Positions 8,480-15,489 of a stretch of DNA of 38,283 nt are shown here, piece by piece. The notes under the pieces are model-generated. The model had not been told where the DNA came from and did no database searches. It saw only the letters and a program-made list of their open reading frames with translations. The translations under genes were made by a program, and so were the position numbers. How positions within the stretch are numbered: position 1 is the first letter of the stretch; every line of letters begins with the position of its first letter. Source of the stretch: JBOFHT01 sp051649785 (lineage in GTDB: Archaea; Methanobacteriota; Methanobacteria; Methanobacteriales; Methanobacteriaceae); the NCBI GenBank assembly GCA_051649785.1, contig JBOFHT010000013.1:1-38283 (forward strand). Direction: 5' to 3'.

Positions 8480-9664
8480 ATGAATATTTTTAAATCGCTT
8501 TTTATTAAAATTGCAGATGTTTTAATAGCTATTTTATCTTTCATTTATTCATTACCTTTAATTAATAAAAATAATAGTGATAATGATATTAATAGTTCTA
8601 AAAGTAATGCTGTGGAAAATAATATTAATAATGCATCTAGTACTAATGTTAATAGTAAAAATGATAATAGTTTTGATTTTAACATTGTTAATGCAATCAA
8701 TGACTTTAATAGACTAAATAATGATTTTAATAATAGTAGTTCTAATAATAATGGTAATAAGTATGCTAATCCTCAAAATAATCCTCAAAATACTAATCCT
8801 AAAGGATTTGTTGCTAAAATTATTTCTAAAATCACCGATAATTATAGTAATGAAAATACTGATATTAACAAGTTTAAAAGTGATTATGCCAGTACTCACT
8901 TAAATAATAGTCAAAATAAAGGATTTTTAGATAAATATGCTGATTTCTATAAGAAAATTAACTTAAAAATTTTTATTCCTACATCTAGCTTAATTATAGC
9001 TGTTCTTTTTATTGTTATCACTTTTATTATTGGAATTGAAATAGCTATTTTAATGCTTCTATTAATTTTTATGGGTATTTTCTTACTTATTAGAATGCCT
9101 AAAATGAAGAAAGAACGTAGTTATACTGGTGTATCTAATGATTTGCCTTATCTTCTGCGTCAAATGGTAACTGAACTTAAGTCTGGAAAAGGATTGCATG
9201 ATACAATGCTTGCTATATCTAATTCTGATTATGGGGTGCTATCATTTGAATTTTCAAGGGTTCTTGAAGAAATAAAATATGGTGAAAGTACAGAAAATGC
9301 ACTTATTCACATGGCAAACCGTGTTAAGTCTGAATCTTTAAATAGGGCTGTTACTCAAATTATTGGAACTTTAAGAGTAGGTGGAGATTTGTCAAATACA
9401 CTAAATGTTATAGCTGATGATGTTTCACATGATTTACAAATGAAATTAAAGGATTATTCTCAAAAACTCAATGCATTCGTCATGTTATATACTTTTCTAG
9501 CTATTTTAGGTCCAGTAATAATACTTATTATGGTAATGGCTGCTTCAACAGTTATGGGTGATATTGTCCCACCAAGTTTGATTCTAGTTATGTATATTGT
9601 TTTTTTCCCAATGATAGTTGCTTTTATGGGATATATGATAAAACGGTTAGAGCCGAAGTTGTGA
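8480..9664 (+). CDS. TadC/GspF-family membrane protein of the secretion system
   Basis: This 394-residue protein is the inner-membrane platform partner of the ATPase. After a short hydrophobic N-terminus, residues about 25-150 are a long Asn/Ser-rich linker. Two membrane segments follow at roughly 165-205. Next is a GspF-type cytoplasmic domain (DLPYLLRQMVTELKSGKGL; later GTLRVGGDLSNTLNVIADDV), and two more membrane segments lie near 335-385. It ends MGYMIKRLEPKL. GGTGTT at 8471-8476 favours the ATG at 8480 over the one at 8462. It sits 42 bases after the ATPase gene, so the two are probably one operon. The last ~52 bases recur imperfectly at 10813-10863, evidence of a rearrangement or insertion just downstream. 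Confidence 0.85.
   Translation: MNIFKSLFIKIADVLIAILSFIYSLPLINKNNSDNDINSSKSNAVENNINNASSTNVNSKNDNSFDFNIVNAINDFNRLNNDFNNSSSNNNGNKYANPQNNPQNTNPKGFVAKIISKITDNYSNENTDINKFKSDYASTHLNNSQNKGFLDKYADFYKKINLKIFIPTSSLIIAVLFIVITFIIGIEIAILMLLLIFMGIFLLIRMPKMKKERSYTGVSNDLPYLLRQMVTELKSGKGLHDTMLAISNSDYGVLSFEFSRVLEEIKYGESTENALIHMANRVKSESLNRAVTQIIGTLRVGGDLSNTLNVIADDVSHDLQMKLKDYSQKLNAFVMLYTFLAILGPVIILIMVMAASTVMGDIVPPSLILVMYIVFFPMIVAFMGYMIKRLEPKL
9611..9662 (+). repeat. Direct repeat, copy A (3' end of tadC-like gene)
   Basis: These 52 bases, covering the last codons of the TadC-like gene, align with 10813-10863 with four substitutions and one single-base deletion. The similarity stops sharply at the left boundary and at the stop codon on the right. 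Confidence 0.75.
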
Positions 9665-9714
9665 ATAGGAGTGTAGTATTATAAAATATATTTTAATAAG
9701 ATTTCCTAAATTTA

Positions 9715-9759
9715 TTAACTATATCAACTTAAGGATTTTTTAAAATAAATTTTTAAATT
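9715..9759 (+). repeat. Partial copy of MITE-like element end
   Basis: ATTAACTATATCAACTTAAG followed by GATTTTTTAAA matches the left end of the complete element at 38095-38225 with about five mismatches in 43 bases. A right end with the inverted terminal repeat is not found here, so this is a truncated or decayed copy. Confidence 0.55.
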
Positions 9760-10059
9760 TATTATTTGTGCTAGAAAATCTATTATTACTTTCACCAGGT
9801 TCTGGAAATTTTTTATATATTAGATAGTATAAATAATAAGTAAAGAATATGGTAATGGATTAATTAATGAGGTTTAATAATATGGATAATAAAAATCAAA
9901 TAAAACTCTTTGAAGAGCATAAAATACGTAGTTCTTGGAATAATGGGGAAGAAGACTACTATTTTTCAATAATAGATGTTATAGCAGTTCTTACAGGAAG
10001 CAAAAACCCGAACTCTTATTGGAGCACGCTGAAAAGTAGACTTGAAAAAGAGGGAAATG

Positions 10060-10084
10060 AAACTGTCACAAATTGTGACAGTTT
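10060..10084. repeat. 25-base inverted repeat inside antirepressor gene
   Basis: AAACTGTCACAA, one A, then TTGTGACAGTTT form a perfect 12-base inverted repeat. It lies within codons for NETVTNCDSLK, a motif that is itself conserved in this family, so the symmetry may be a by-product of the protein sequence. Confidence 0.6.
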
Positions 10085-10529
10085 GAAAATGATAGCTAAT
10101 GATGGTAAAATGCGTTTAACGGATGTAGCCAATACAAAACAAATTTTAAGACTCATACAATCAATACCTTCTCCAAAAGCAGAACCATTTAAAATTTGGT
10201 TAGCAAATGTTGGTAACGAAAGGCTAGATGAAATATCTGATCCGCAATTATCCATTGAAAGAGCAATAAGTAATTATAGGCAAAAAGGTTACTCTGAAGA
10301 ATGGATTACCCAAAGATTGAAAACAATTGAATTTAGAAAAGAACTTACTCATGAATGGAAACGCTCAGGAGTAAAAGAAGGAAATGAATATGGAATATTA
10401 ACAAATGAAATTACTAAAGCATGGTCTGGAATGACAACACAAGAATATAAAGAACATAAAGGAATTAGAAAAGAAAACCTTAGAGATAATATGAGTAATA
10501 TTGAATTAGTTCTTAATATGTTAGGAGAG

Positions 10530-10582
10530 GTTTAGAAAAATCTTTGATTTTTCTAACAATGCAAAATCTCTGATTTTGCAAG
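10530..10582. mobile_element. 53-base double-hairpin insertion
   Basis: Two perfect hairpins stand in tandem: TAGAAAAATC-TTT-GATTTTTCTA (10533-10555) and TGCAAAATC-TCT-GATTTTGCA (10560-10580). Removing bases 10530-10582 exactly rejoins the antirepressor frame as LGE-ASTTEIS. It is therefore an insertion and not part of the gene. It has the form of a small palindromic repetitive element. I see no second copy in this window. Confidence 0.65.
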
Positions 10583-10812
10583 GCATCAACAACAGAAATC
10601 TCCAAATCAGTTAATCCTCAAGGTTTCCAAGAAAGCAAAGAAGTAGCTCGTGAAGGTGGAAACATTGCAGGAGATGCAAGAGAAAGCCTTGAAAAAAGAA
10701 CAGGTAAAAAAGTAATAAGCAAAGCAAATGCAAAAAACCCTAAATTATTAGACAATAATGAATAAAATAAGTTATAGAATAAATTGATGTTTGGTTTAAG
10801 GAGATCTAATCA

Positions 10813-10863
10813 ATGATACTTGCTTTTAGGGGATATATGATAAGAGGTTAGAGCCGAAATTGT
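10813..10863 (+). repeat. Direct repeat, copy B (detached tadC 3' end)
   Basis: This is an imperfect copy of 9611-9662. Translated, it still gives LAFRGYMI and, after a one-base deletion, RLEPKL and a stop, so it is a detached 3' end of the TadC-like gene. Confidence 0.7.
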
Positions 10864-10879
10864 AGGTATAAATCATTGG

Positions 10880-11302
10880 TTAAATAGCTATTTCTATTTT
10901 ATCATATTTTAGTACAGGGATTTTACTATTTTTTAAACCTTTTTTAAAACTAATTAAACCTTCTTCAGCTAAATGATTAATTTTATTATTAATATTAGCG
11001 GGGTCTTTTTTTATTTTTAAAGCTATTTCTCTAACACTTTTAGGTTTATCATTTTTAATAATATTTAATATTTGTATTTCCTTTTCTCCAATGTTTATAT
11101 TATCTGTGATTATTATTTCTTCTAATCTTATGTTTTCTTCGGGGTTTTCTAATAATAATTTCCAGTTTTCTAGCTCAGTGTATAATAAGTTTTTTGGTGT
11201 TTTTTCTAGTTCTTTTTCTAGTTTTTCAATACTTCCGTATTTTTTTTCCATTTTTTCATTGTATTCTGCTGTGGTTTCTTCTTTTATTAGTGTTATAATC
11301 AT
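10880..11302 (-). CDS. HTH regulator, probable antitoxin of a TumE/TumA-like pair
   Basis: This 140-residue protein has a charged N-terminal half (residues 15-35 are likely helix or coiled coil) and a winged helix at about 75-125: EIQILNIIKNDKPKSVREIA, then NINNKINHLAEEGLISFKKG. It resembles the HVO_A0114/TumA type of putative DNA-binding antitoxins. Its start overlaps the stop of the upstream 91-residue gene by four bases (ATGA), a sign of translational coupling. In such modules the HTH protein neutralises the toxin and represses the operon; a palindrome just ahead of the operon (11579-11592) is a fitting operator. The pairing and function are inferred. Confidence 0.6.
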   Translation of the reverse strand: MIITLIKEETTAEYNEKMEKKYGSIEKLEKELEKTPKNLLYTELENWKLLLENPEENIRLEEIIITDNINIGEKEIQILNIIKNDKPKSVREIALKIKKDPANINNKINHLAEEGLISFKKGLKNSKIPVLKYDKIEIAI

Positions 11303-11574
11303 TGTTTTAGCTCCTTTATTAATTCCTTTTTGATTATTTTTTTATTTGTTTTAATATGGTTTGCTACTATGTTTAAATTTTCATTTTGCGTGTTGTGTTT
11401 TATTATTATTTCTTCTTTGTGATTTTCTGGGTTGGGGTGTATGTGTCCCCATTTATTGTGATAATTATCTAATAATACTTCATCAGGCATTATAATAATA
11501 CTCCATCCTCCACTAGCTGTTACTACATATATAGTTTTTCTTTCTAAGTGTAGCATGGTTTGAGTTTTACTCAT
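11299..11574 (-). CDS. Small protein, possible TumE-like (DUF6516-type) toxin
   Basis: This 91-residue protein is the first gene of the two-gene operon. Visible features are a beta-rich start (MLHLERKTIYVVTASGGWSI) and a histidine-containing core with HNKWGHIHPNPENHKEE, followed by a lysine-rich helical tail. The His-Pro-His centre and the HTH partner recall TumE-family toxins (DUF6516), but the similarity is weak by eye and the family's usual motif is not exact. An uncharacterised partner protein is the alternative. There is no clear ribosome site, and a TATA-like tract sits about 20-35 bases upstream, so the mRNA may be leaderless. Confidence 0.45.
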   Translation of the reverse strand: MSKTQTMLHLERKTIYVVTASGGWSIIIMPDEVLLDNYHNKWGHIHPNPENHKEEIIIKHNTQNENLNIVANHIKTNKKIIKKELIKELKQ

Positions 11575-11578
11575 ATAT

Positions 11579-11592
11579 AGTAATATATTACT
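11579..11592. promoter_or_regulatory. 14-base palindrome, candidate operator of the toxin-antitoxin-like operon
   Basis: AGTAATATATTACT is perfectly self-complementary and lies 4-17 bases before the start codon of the minus-strand operon. It sits between the start and a TATA-like tract at about 11592-11610, where a repressor would block transcription. Confidence 0.45.
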
Positions 11593-11824
11593 TATAATAT
11601 ATAAATATATTGTAAAAAAATACTATATTAAATGGGTAAAAAGTACTTTAAGAATTATATTAATAGATTTGATAATTCATAAAGTCTTTTATTTGAAAAT
11701 AGTGTGATAAATGTTGTGAAAGTTAAAATAACTTTATAGAATGAAGTTTAATAAACTAATTTAAAAATTCCGATAAATTTTCTAATTTAAAAGATAGATT
11801 AGCTAGATAGTTTTAACTTACTAT

Positions 11825-12115
11825 CTATTTTTCATCTTTTGGAATTTTTTTCATTATTGATAAGCATTTTAATAGTTCCCTACCTTCATCAGTTAGTTTA
11901 TATAATCTTCCCATCTTTGCATTTTCATTTAAGCATACGATAAGCTTTTTTTCTTTTAGATCTTTAAGATATCTGCTGATATTTTTATCACTTAAATCAA
12001 CAGAATTAGCTATTTCTGAAGGTTTTTTAACACTATCTCCAACGAAAAGTAATATATTATTTCTATATCGTGATGCTCTGACAAATCCAAGTTTATCAAT
12101 CTTTTCTTGTTTCAT
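11825..12115 (-). CDS. Winged-helix (MarR/ArsR-like) transcriptional regulator
   Basis: This 96-residue protein consists almost entirely of a winged helix. The helix SVKKPSEIANSVDLSDKNIS is followed by the recognition helix and linker RYLKDLKEKKLIVCLNEN and the wing GRLYKLTDEGRELLK. This type is common in Methanobacteriales and binds DNA as a dimer. No ribosome site is visible before the ATG, suggesting a leaderless transcript. Two decayed relatives lie at 385-612 and 1831-1921. The short 5' region to the next gene (12296, plus strand) is divergent, so it may regulate itself or the lipoprotein cluster. Confidence 0.75.
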   Translation of the reverse strand: MKQEKIDKLGFVRASRYRNNILLFVGDSVKKPSEIANSVDLSDKNISRYLKDLKEKKLIVCLNENAKMGRLYKLTDEGRELLKCLSIMKKIPKDEK

Positions 12116-12295
12116 ATATATTTAAGAGCAAGATTATAATTAAATTATTATACTTTAAAATACCTTCAAATATACCTTGAAAATACTTAATATTTAAATA
12201 CTACTTAACTAATATATCAATATTATAGTAGTCAAATTATCTTCATTGATACTCAATAGTTTAAGTTAATAATATAACTAAATGTAGGTGAATAA

Positions 12296-12502
12296 ATGAA
12301 TAAAAAATATGCAATGATAAGTTTAGTAGTAGTTATTCTAGTAGCTACTGTTTTTGTGAGTGGGTGTATTGGAACTACTGATTCCAGTAGTAGTTCATCA
12401 GATTATGCTAATGAAAAAATGAACGAATATGATAAGCTAGATGACCAAGGAAAAGAAGATGCATTTAAATCTGGAAGTTATGATGACTATAATCCCAATT
12501 GA
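12296..12502 (+). CDS. Small lipoprotein
   Basis: These 68 residues comprise a Lys-rich N-terminus, a hydrophobic core (MISLVVVILVATVFV) and a lipobox-like VSGC with Cys at residue 23. A serine run and a short acidic tail (NEKMNEYDKLDDQGKEDAFK) follow. It should be anchored to the outer face of the membrane through the cysteine. It starts after GTAGGTGAATAA. It is first in a same-strand row of envelope proteins. Function unknown. Confidence 0.7.
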   Translation: MNKKYAMISLVVVILVATVFVSGCIGTTDSSSSSSDYANEKMNEYDKLDDQGKEDAFKSGSYDDYNPN

Positions 12503-12514
12503 TGAGATGATAAA

Positions 12515-12634
12515 ATGAAAGATACAGAACATTTAGAGAAAATTGCAGAAACAGTTGCTGAAAATGCCGAAGCAGGGACTGGTATTTTTGATACTATAAT
12601 TAATGTCATTCAAAATTTATTCAGTATGGTGTAA
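12515..12634 (+). CDS. Possible 39-residue small protein
   Basis: ATG at 12515 follows GATGAGATGATAAA, a usable ribosome site, twelve bases after the lipoprotein stop. The peptide has an acidic amphipathic first half (KDTEHLEKIAETVAENAEAG) and a hydrophobic second half (FDTIINVIQNLFSMV). Spacing and composition fit a real small gene in this operon, but nothing known is recognised. Confidence 0.4.
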   Translation: MKDTEHLEKIAETVAENAEAGTGIFDTIINVIQNLFSMV

Positions 12635-12664
12635 ATGAGAATTAATAAAAAATAGGTGGATTAA

Positions 12665-13387
12665 ATGAATGACAAAATAAAAGACAATAAACTGATTATA
12701 ATATTAGTAGTAGCAATTGCAGTAATTGCAATAATTGGAGCGATAACTTATAATACAGATTTATCTACAAGTTTATCGGGACCTGAAAAAATTATTAAAG
12801 TGAAGCAGAAATTAAGTGCTGTGTATCCTAAGAATAACCCTAATGACATAGAATATGGATATACGGTTTATGGGGAAGTACAAAATCTCAGAACTTTTGG
12901 TGATGAGTATTCGAAGTATGATGTGAAAGCATCTTTTTATGATTCTGAAAATAATGTAGTTGATGAAGATTCTGATACAATTTATTCAAGAGAGGATCAT
13001 TTAAAATCATTTGATGTGAGGTCTGAAAAAAAATCCAAAATAAATATGAGTAAAGTTGTTATAGAATTAATAAATCCTGATGGAGATATAGTGGCTAATT
13101 ATACATTTAATATAAATATGGATTTAATGGAAGAACCAAAGGGGTATGAACCTTATAGTTCCAGTTCTAGTTCTTCAAATACTTCATCGTCAAGTAGCAG
13201 TAGCGATTCATCAAGCAGTAGTTCATTAGGAACTTTTGACGATGGATTTAAAGCAGGAGTAAAAGACGCTTATGCAGGCAAATCATCTAAATATAGCTCT
13301 TACGATTATTATTATGGAAATAACAACTATAAAGCAGGTTATTATGATGGATATCAGAATTATTTGTCATATCCTCAATATAAATAA
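12665..13387 (+). CDS. Membrane-anchored exported protein, Ser-rich
   Basis: The 240 residues begin with a single membrane segment (residues about 9-28, LIIILVVAIAVIAIIGAI). An outer domain with VYGEVQNLRTFGDEYSKYDV and FDVRSEKKSK follows; it resembles FxLYD-type beta domains that describe changes between states of surface proteins. A serine run (about 167-195) leads to a C-terminal part with two similar motifs, FKAGVKDAYAGK and YKAGYYDGYQNY, rich in Tyr. AGGTGGATTAA gives the start. It belongs to the envelope cluster. Exact function is unknown. Confidence 0.65.
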   Translation: MNDKIKDNKLIIILVVAIAVIAIIGAITYNTDLSTSLSGPEKIIKVKQKLSAVYPKNNPNDIEYGYTVYGEVQNLRTFGDEYSKYDVKASFYDSENNVVDEDSDTIYSREDHLKSFDVRSEKKSKINMSKVVIELINPDGDIVANYTFNINMDLMEEPKGYEPYSSSSSSSNTSSSSSSSDSSSSSSLGTFDDGFKAGVKDAYAGKSSKYSSYDYYYGNNNYKAGYYDGYQNYLSYPQYK

Positions 13388-13419
13388 TAAATAAAATGTA
13401 TTAAAATCTGGATGATAAA

Positions 13420-13887
13420 ATGGAAAAAGATAAAAAATTTAAATATATATTAGTAGGATTAATATTGATAATAGCAATTTTAAGTATAGGTGTTGTAGCT
13501 TTATTAGTAACTGGGAATCAAGCATCCGAGCAGGTTGTTATTGAAAGCAATACTAATACAGGATTAGTGACAAAAGTTGTTTCTGATATTTTTAAAGATG
13601 ATTTGGAAATTGAAAAAATTGGAGAGTCATTATTTGTTAGTGGTAAAACTGATTTAACCAAAGGAGAATTTGAAGGTTTAGAGGGTTATACAGTTGATAT
13701 TAAAGTAGTTGATAAAAATGGAAAATTAATAGATGAAAATCAAAATTACACATTAAGTGGATATTTTTCGGGTGATGTTACTTTTGGTATGTTAGATGTT
13801 GCAAATGCAGAACCATATAAAGTTTCAGCAATAGTAAAAGATGGGACTGGTAAAGTTGTATTTACAACAGAAAAAATTTATAGGTGA
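13420..13887 (+). CDS. Membrane-anchored exported protein
   Basis: These 155 residues have one N-terminal membrane segment (about 10-31, ILVGLILIIAILSIGVVALL) followed by an extracellular domain of about 120 residues rich in beta-prone stretches (LFVSGKTDLTKGEFEGLEGY, YKVSAIVKDGTGKVVF). The fold suggests a small Ig-like or carboxypeptidase-regulatory-like domain, though I cannot name a family. It is four bases before the next gene, so the two are co-transcribed. Confidence 0.6.
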   Translation: MEKDKKFKYILVGLILIIAILSIGVVALLVTGNQASEQVVIESNTNTGLVTKVVSDIFKDDLEIEKIGESLFVSGKTDLTKGEFEGLEGYTVDIKVVDKNGKLIDENQNYTLSGYFSGDVTFGMLDVANAEPYKVSAIVKDGTGKVVFTTEKIYR

Positions 13888-13891
13888 TTAA

Positions 13892-14422
13892 ATGGAAGAT
13901 AAACAAATAGCGATTATTGGTATTATAGTTATAATTATTGTTGCAATTATTGGTTTTGTAGCTGTAACTATTTCAATAAATGGAAATACAAATGGAATTA
14001 ATATGTCATCTATTGATTCTGCACCAAAGGGTAAAATGGTTATTAAAGTTCAAGCTGATGATAATGTTACAGGAGTTTTAAAATTAGTTGAATATAGTAA
14101 TATTACAAAAAATAATAATGGTACATATAATTTATCTCAATTTGGAAAGAGTTATGCACTTCTTGGATATCCTGTTTATAGTTATGGTGCTGAACAAGAT
14201 ATTCAAATGATTGATGGAAAAGCAGAATATGAAGTTAGTTCAGGGACTCAATTTATAGCTATGTATTCATATATTACTGAATTAAATAAAAACTATGGTA
14301 TTGGTCAAACTAATAATAAAAACTATGTTACGGTTGATTTATATATAAATGGTGTTAAAAACAATCAAGTAAATCCTATATGTATTCCACCCAAGCAAAT
14401 ATTAATTGGGGAGGTAAATTAA
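13892..14422 (+). CDS. Membrane-anchored exported protein
   Basis: These 176 residues start after GGTGATTAA with a membrane segment (about 6-28, IAIIGIIVIIIVAIIGFVAV) and continue with an exported domain containing several NxT/NxS sites (NVTG, NITK, NLS), possible glycosylation points. No family is recognised. The stop codon is followed by an open +1 frame encoding about 24 more residues (ending IVPQNKIIGDNN). A late frameshift relative to an ancestral C-terminus is conceivable but not supported further. Confidence 0.6.
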   Translation: MEDKQIAIIGIIVIIIVAIIGFVAVTISINGNTNGINMSSIDSAPKGKMVIKVQADDNVTGVLKLVEYSNITKNNNGTYNLSQFGKSYALLGYPVYSYGAEQDIQMIDGKAEYEVSSGTQFIAMYSYITELNKNYGIGQTNNKNYVTVDLYINGVKNNQVNPICIPPKQILIGEVN

Positions 14423-14479
14423 TTGATATTTCGGGTAATATTGTGCCTCAAAATAAGATAATAGGGGATAATAACTAAA

Positions 14480-14800
14480 TTGAATAAAAAAATACAATAC
14501 CCTATACTTATTTCAACAATAACATTATGTTTTATAAATAAATATATTTTATATTCTGTGGAATTTATTTCCTCTTATGGAAATGATTTACTTACAATTC
14601 CTTTATTATTGAGTTTATATTCAATAATGTTCGGCAAACAAATAAAATTTAAATATGGTGCAATATTATGGGTTATTGTTTCAATATTAAGTGAATTTAT
14701 ACGACCTATTGTTAATATATCACCAAGTGTATTTGATTGGTGGGACATTGTATCTTATGGTGTTGGCATGGTAGGGTATTATATTATAATTAGGTGTTAA
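14480..14800 (+). CDS. Small polytopic membrane protein
   Basis: These 106 residues are almost all hydrophobic, with about four membrane segments (near 6-20, 32-48, 55-73 and 82-104). The last has the pattern FDWWDIVSYGVGMVGYY, an acidic-then-glycine pattern seen in many small membrane proteins. Start is TTG at 14480 after GGGGATAA. Its stop falls two bases before the next gene's ATG, so the two are coupled. Confidence 0.55.
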   Translation: MNKKIQYPILISTITLCFINKYILYSVEFISSYGNDLLTIPLLLSLYSIMFGKQIKFKYGAILWVIVSILSEFIRPIVNISPSVFDWWDIVSYGVGMVGYYIIIRC

Positions 14801-14802
14801 AA

Positions 14803-15489
14803 ATGTTTGTTAAATGTCCAGAATGTGGAACAGAAAATGAGATAAAAGATGATGCAATAAGCTTTACATGCCAGAATTGTAATAAAATTATTGATAAACA
14901 AATTGGTAAATTAATGGTAACATGCCCAGAATGTGGAACCGAAGGTGCAATTGAAAATAATTTTAGTTATTTTAAAAATAAAGGTTGTAATTGCCATAAT
15001 TGTGGAAATTTTGTACATATTGACCCAAAACATATCAATAATGATATAAAAGATGAAAATAAAAAATTAAATCATATTGAAAATAAAACTTTGTCTGCTG
15101 AAGGAAAATTAATAGTAGGATGTCCATATTGTGGAGCAAATAATGAGATAAATAATGATGTGGAAAGTTTTGTGTGTTATAGTTGTGATAATACTATTGA
15201 AAAAAAATATAATAAATCAACATTAACATGTCCTAAATGTGAAATTGAAAATAAAAATGTAAATCTTTATGTTTATTTTAGGGATAATGGTGTGATTTGT
15301 GATAGTTGTGGAAATTTTATACCTGAAAACAAAAAATTTATAAATTATAAACAATTAAATTGGGAAAAAAAATTAATTGCAACTGATGTCGCGAAAGGAG
15401 TAGGAAAAGCAGCTGGTTATGGTATAGGGACTATTTTATTTTTTATTTTCGCAATTTTTGCACTATTTTGTGTGGTTTTAGTATTATGA
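14803..15489 (+). CDS. Multi-zinc-ribbon protein with C-terminal membrane anchor
   Basis: This 228-residue protein has eight CxxC motifs making four ribbons, arranged as two similar halves. CPECGTENEI/CQNC with CPECGTEGAI/CHNC forms the first half; CPYCGANNEI/CYSC with CPKCEIENKN/CDSC forms the second. An acidic linker joins the halves. The last 20 residues (IGTILFFIFAIFALFCVVLV) form a C-terminal membrane anchor. The half-repeat suggests internal duplication. It closes the envelope cluster. An earlier GTG at 14794 is possible, but GGTGTT points to the ATG at 14803. It could be a scaffold or sensor; function is unknown. Confidence 0.7.
   Translation: MFVKCPECGTENEIKDDAISFTCQNCNKIIDKQIGKLMVTCPECGTEGAIENNFSYFKNKGCNCHNCGNFVHIDPKHINNDIKDENKKLNHIENKTLSAEGKLIVGCPYCGANNEINNDVESFVCYSCDNTIEKKYNKSTLTCPKCEIENKNVNLYVYFRDNGVICDSCGNFIPENKKFINYKQLNWEKKLIATDVAKGVGKAAGYGIGTILFFIFAIFALFCVVLVL

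Larger units (their letters stand above)
9882..10765 (+). pseudogene. BRO-N family antirepressor gene disrupted by hairpin insertion
   Basis: The first part (residues 1-216 from the ATG at 9882; an earlier ATG is at 9867) is a BRO-N/antirepressor protein. It has WNNGEEDYYFSIIDVIAVLT, SIPSPKAEPFKIWLANVG, ISDPQLSIERAISNYRQKGY and the Tox-like tail EWKRSGVKEGNEYGILTNEI. The frame reaches LGE and hits a TAG at 10533. After a 53-base insertion (10530-10582) the family's normal C-terminus resumes in another frame: STTEISKSVNPQGFQESKEV, then GGNIAGDARESLEKRTGKKV, stopping at 10763-10765. Phage antirepressors bind DNA or repressors to switch viral genes. The truncated 216-residue product might still fold. 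Its presence between repeats of the tadC end marks mobile-element-derived DNA. Confidence 0.8.

Noticed and set aside
8714..8903. Hydrophobic open frames of about 60 residues on both strands
   Set aside because: They are shadows of the AAT-rich Asn linker of the TadC-like gene; reading such repeats out of frame gives Ile/Leu runs.
14400..14475. Open +1 frame encoding about 24 residues after the exported protein at 13892-14422
   Set aside because: It could be the remnant of a frameshifted C-terminus, but without relatives to compare there is no evidence, so it is only mentioned in the gene entry.
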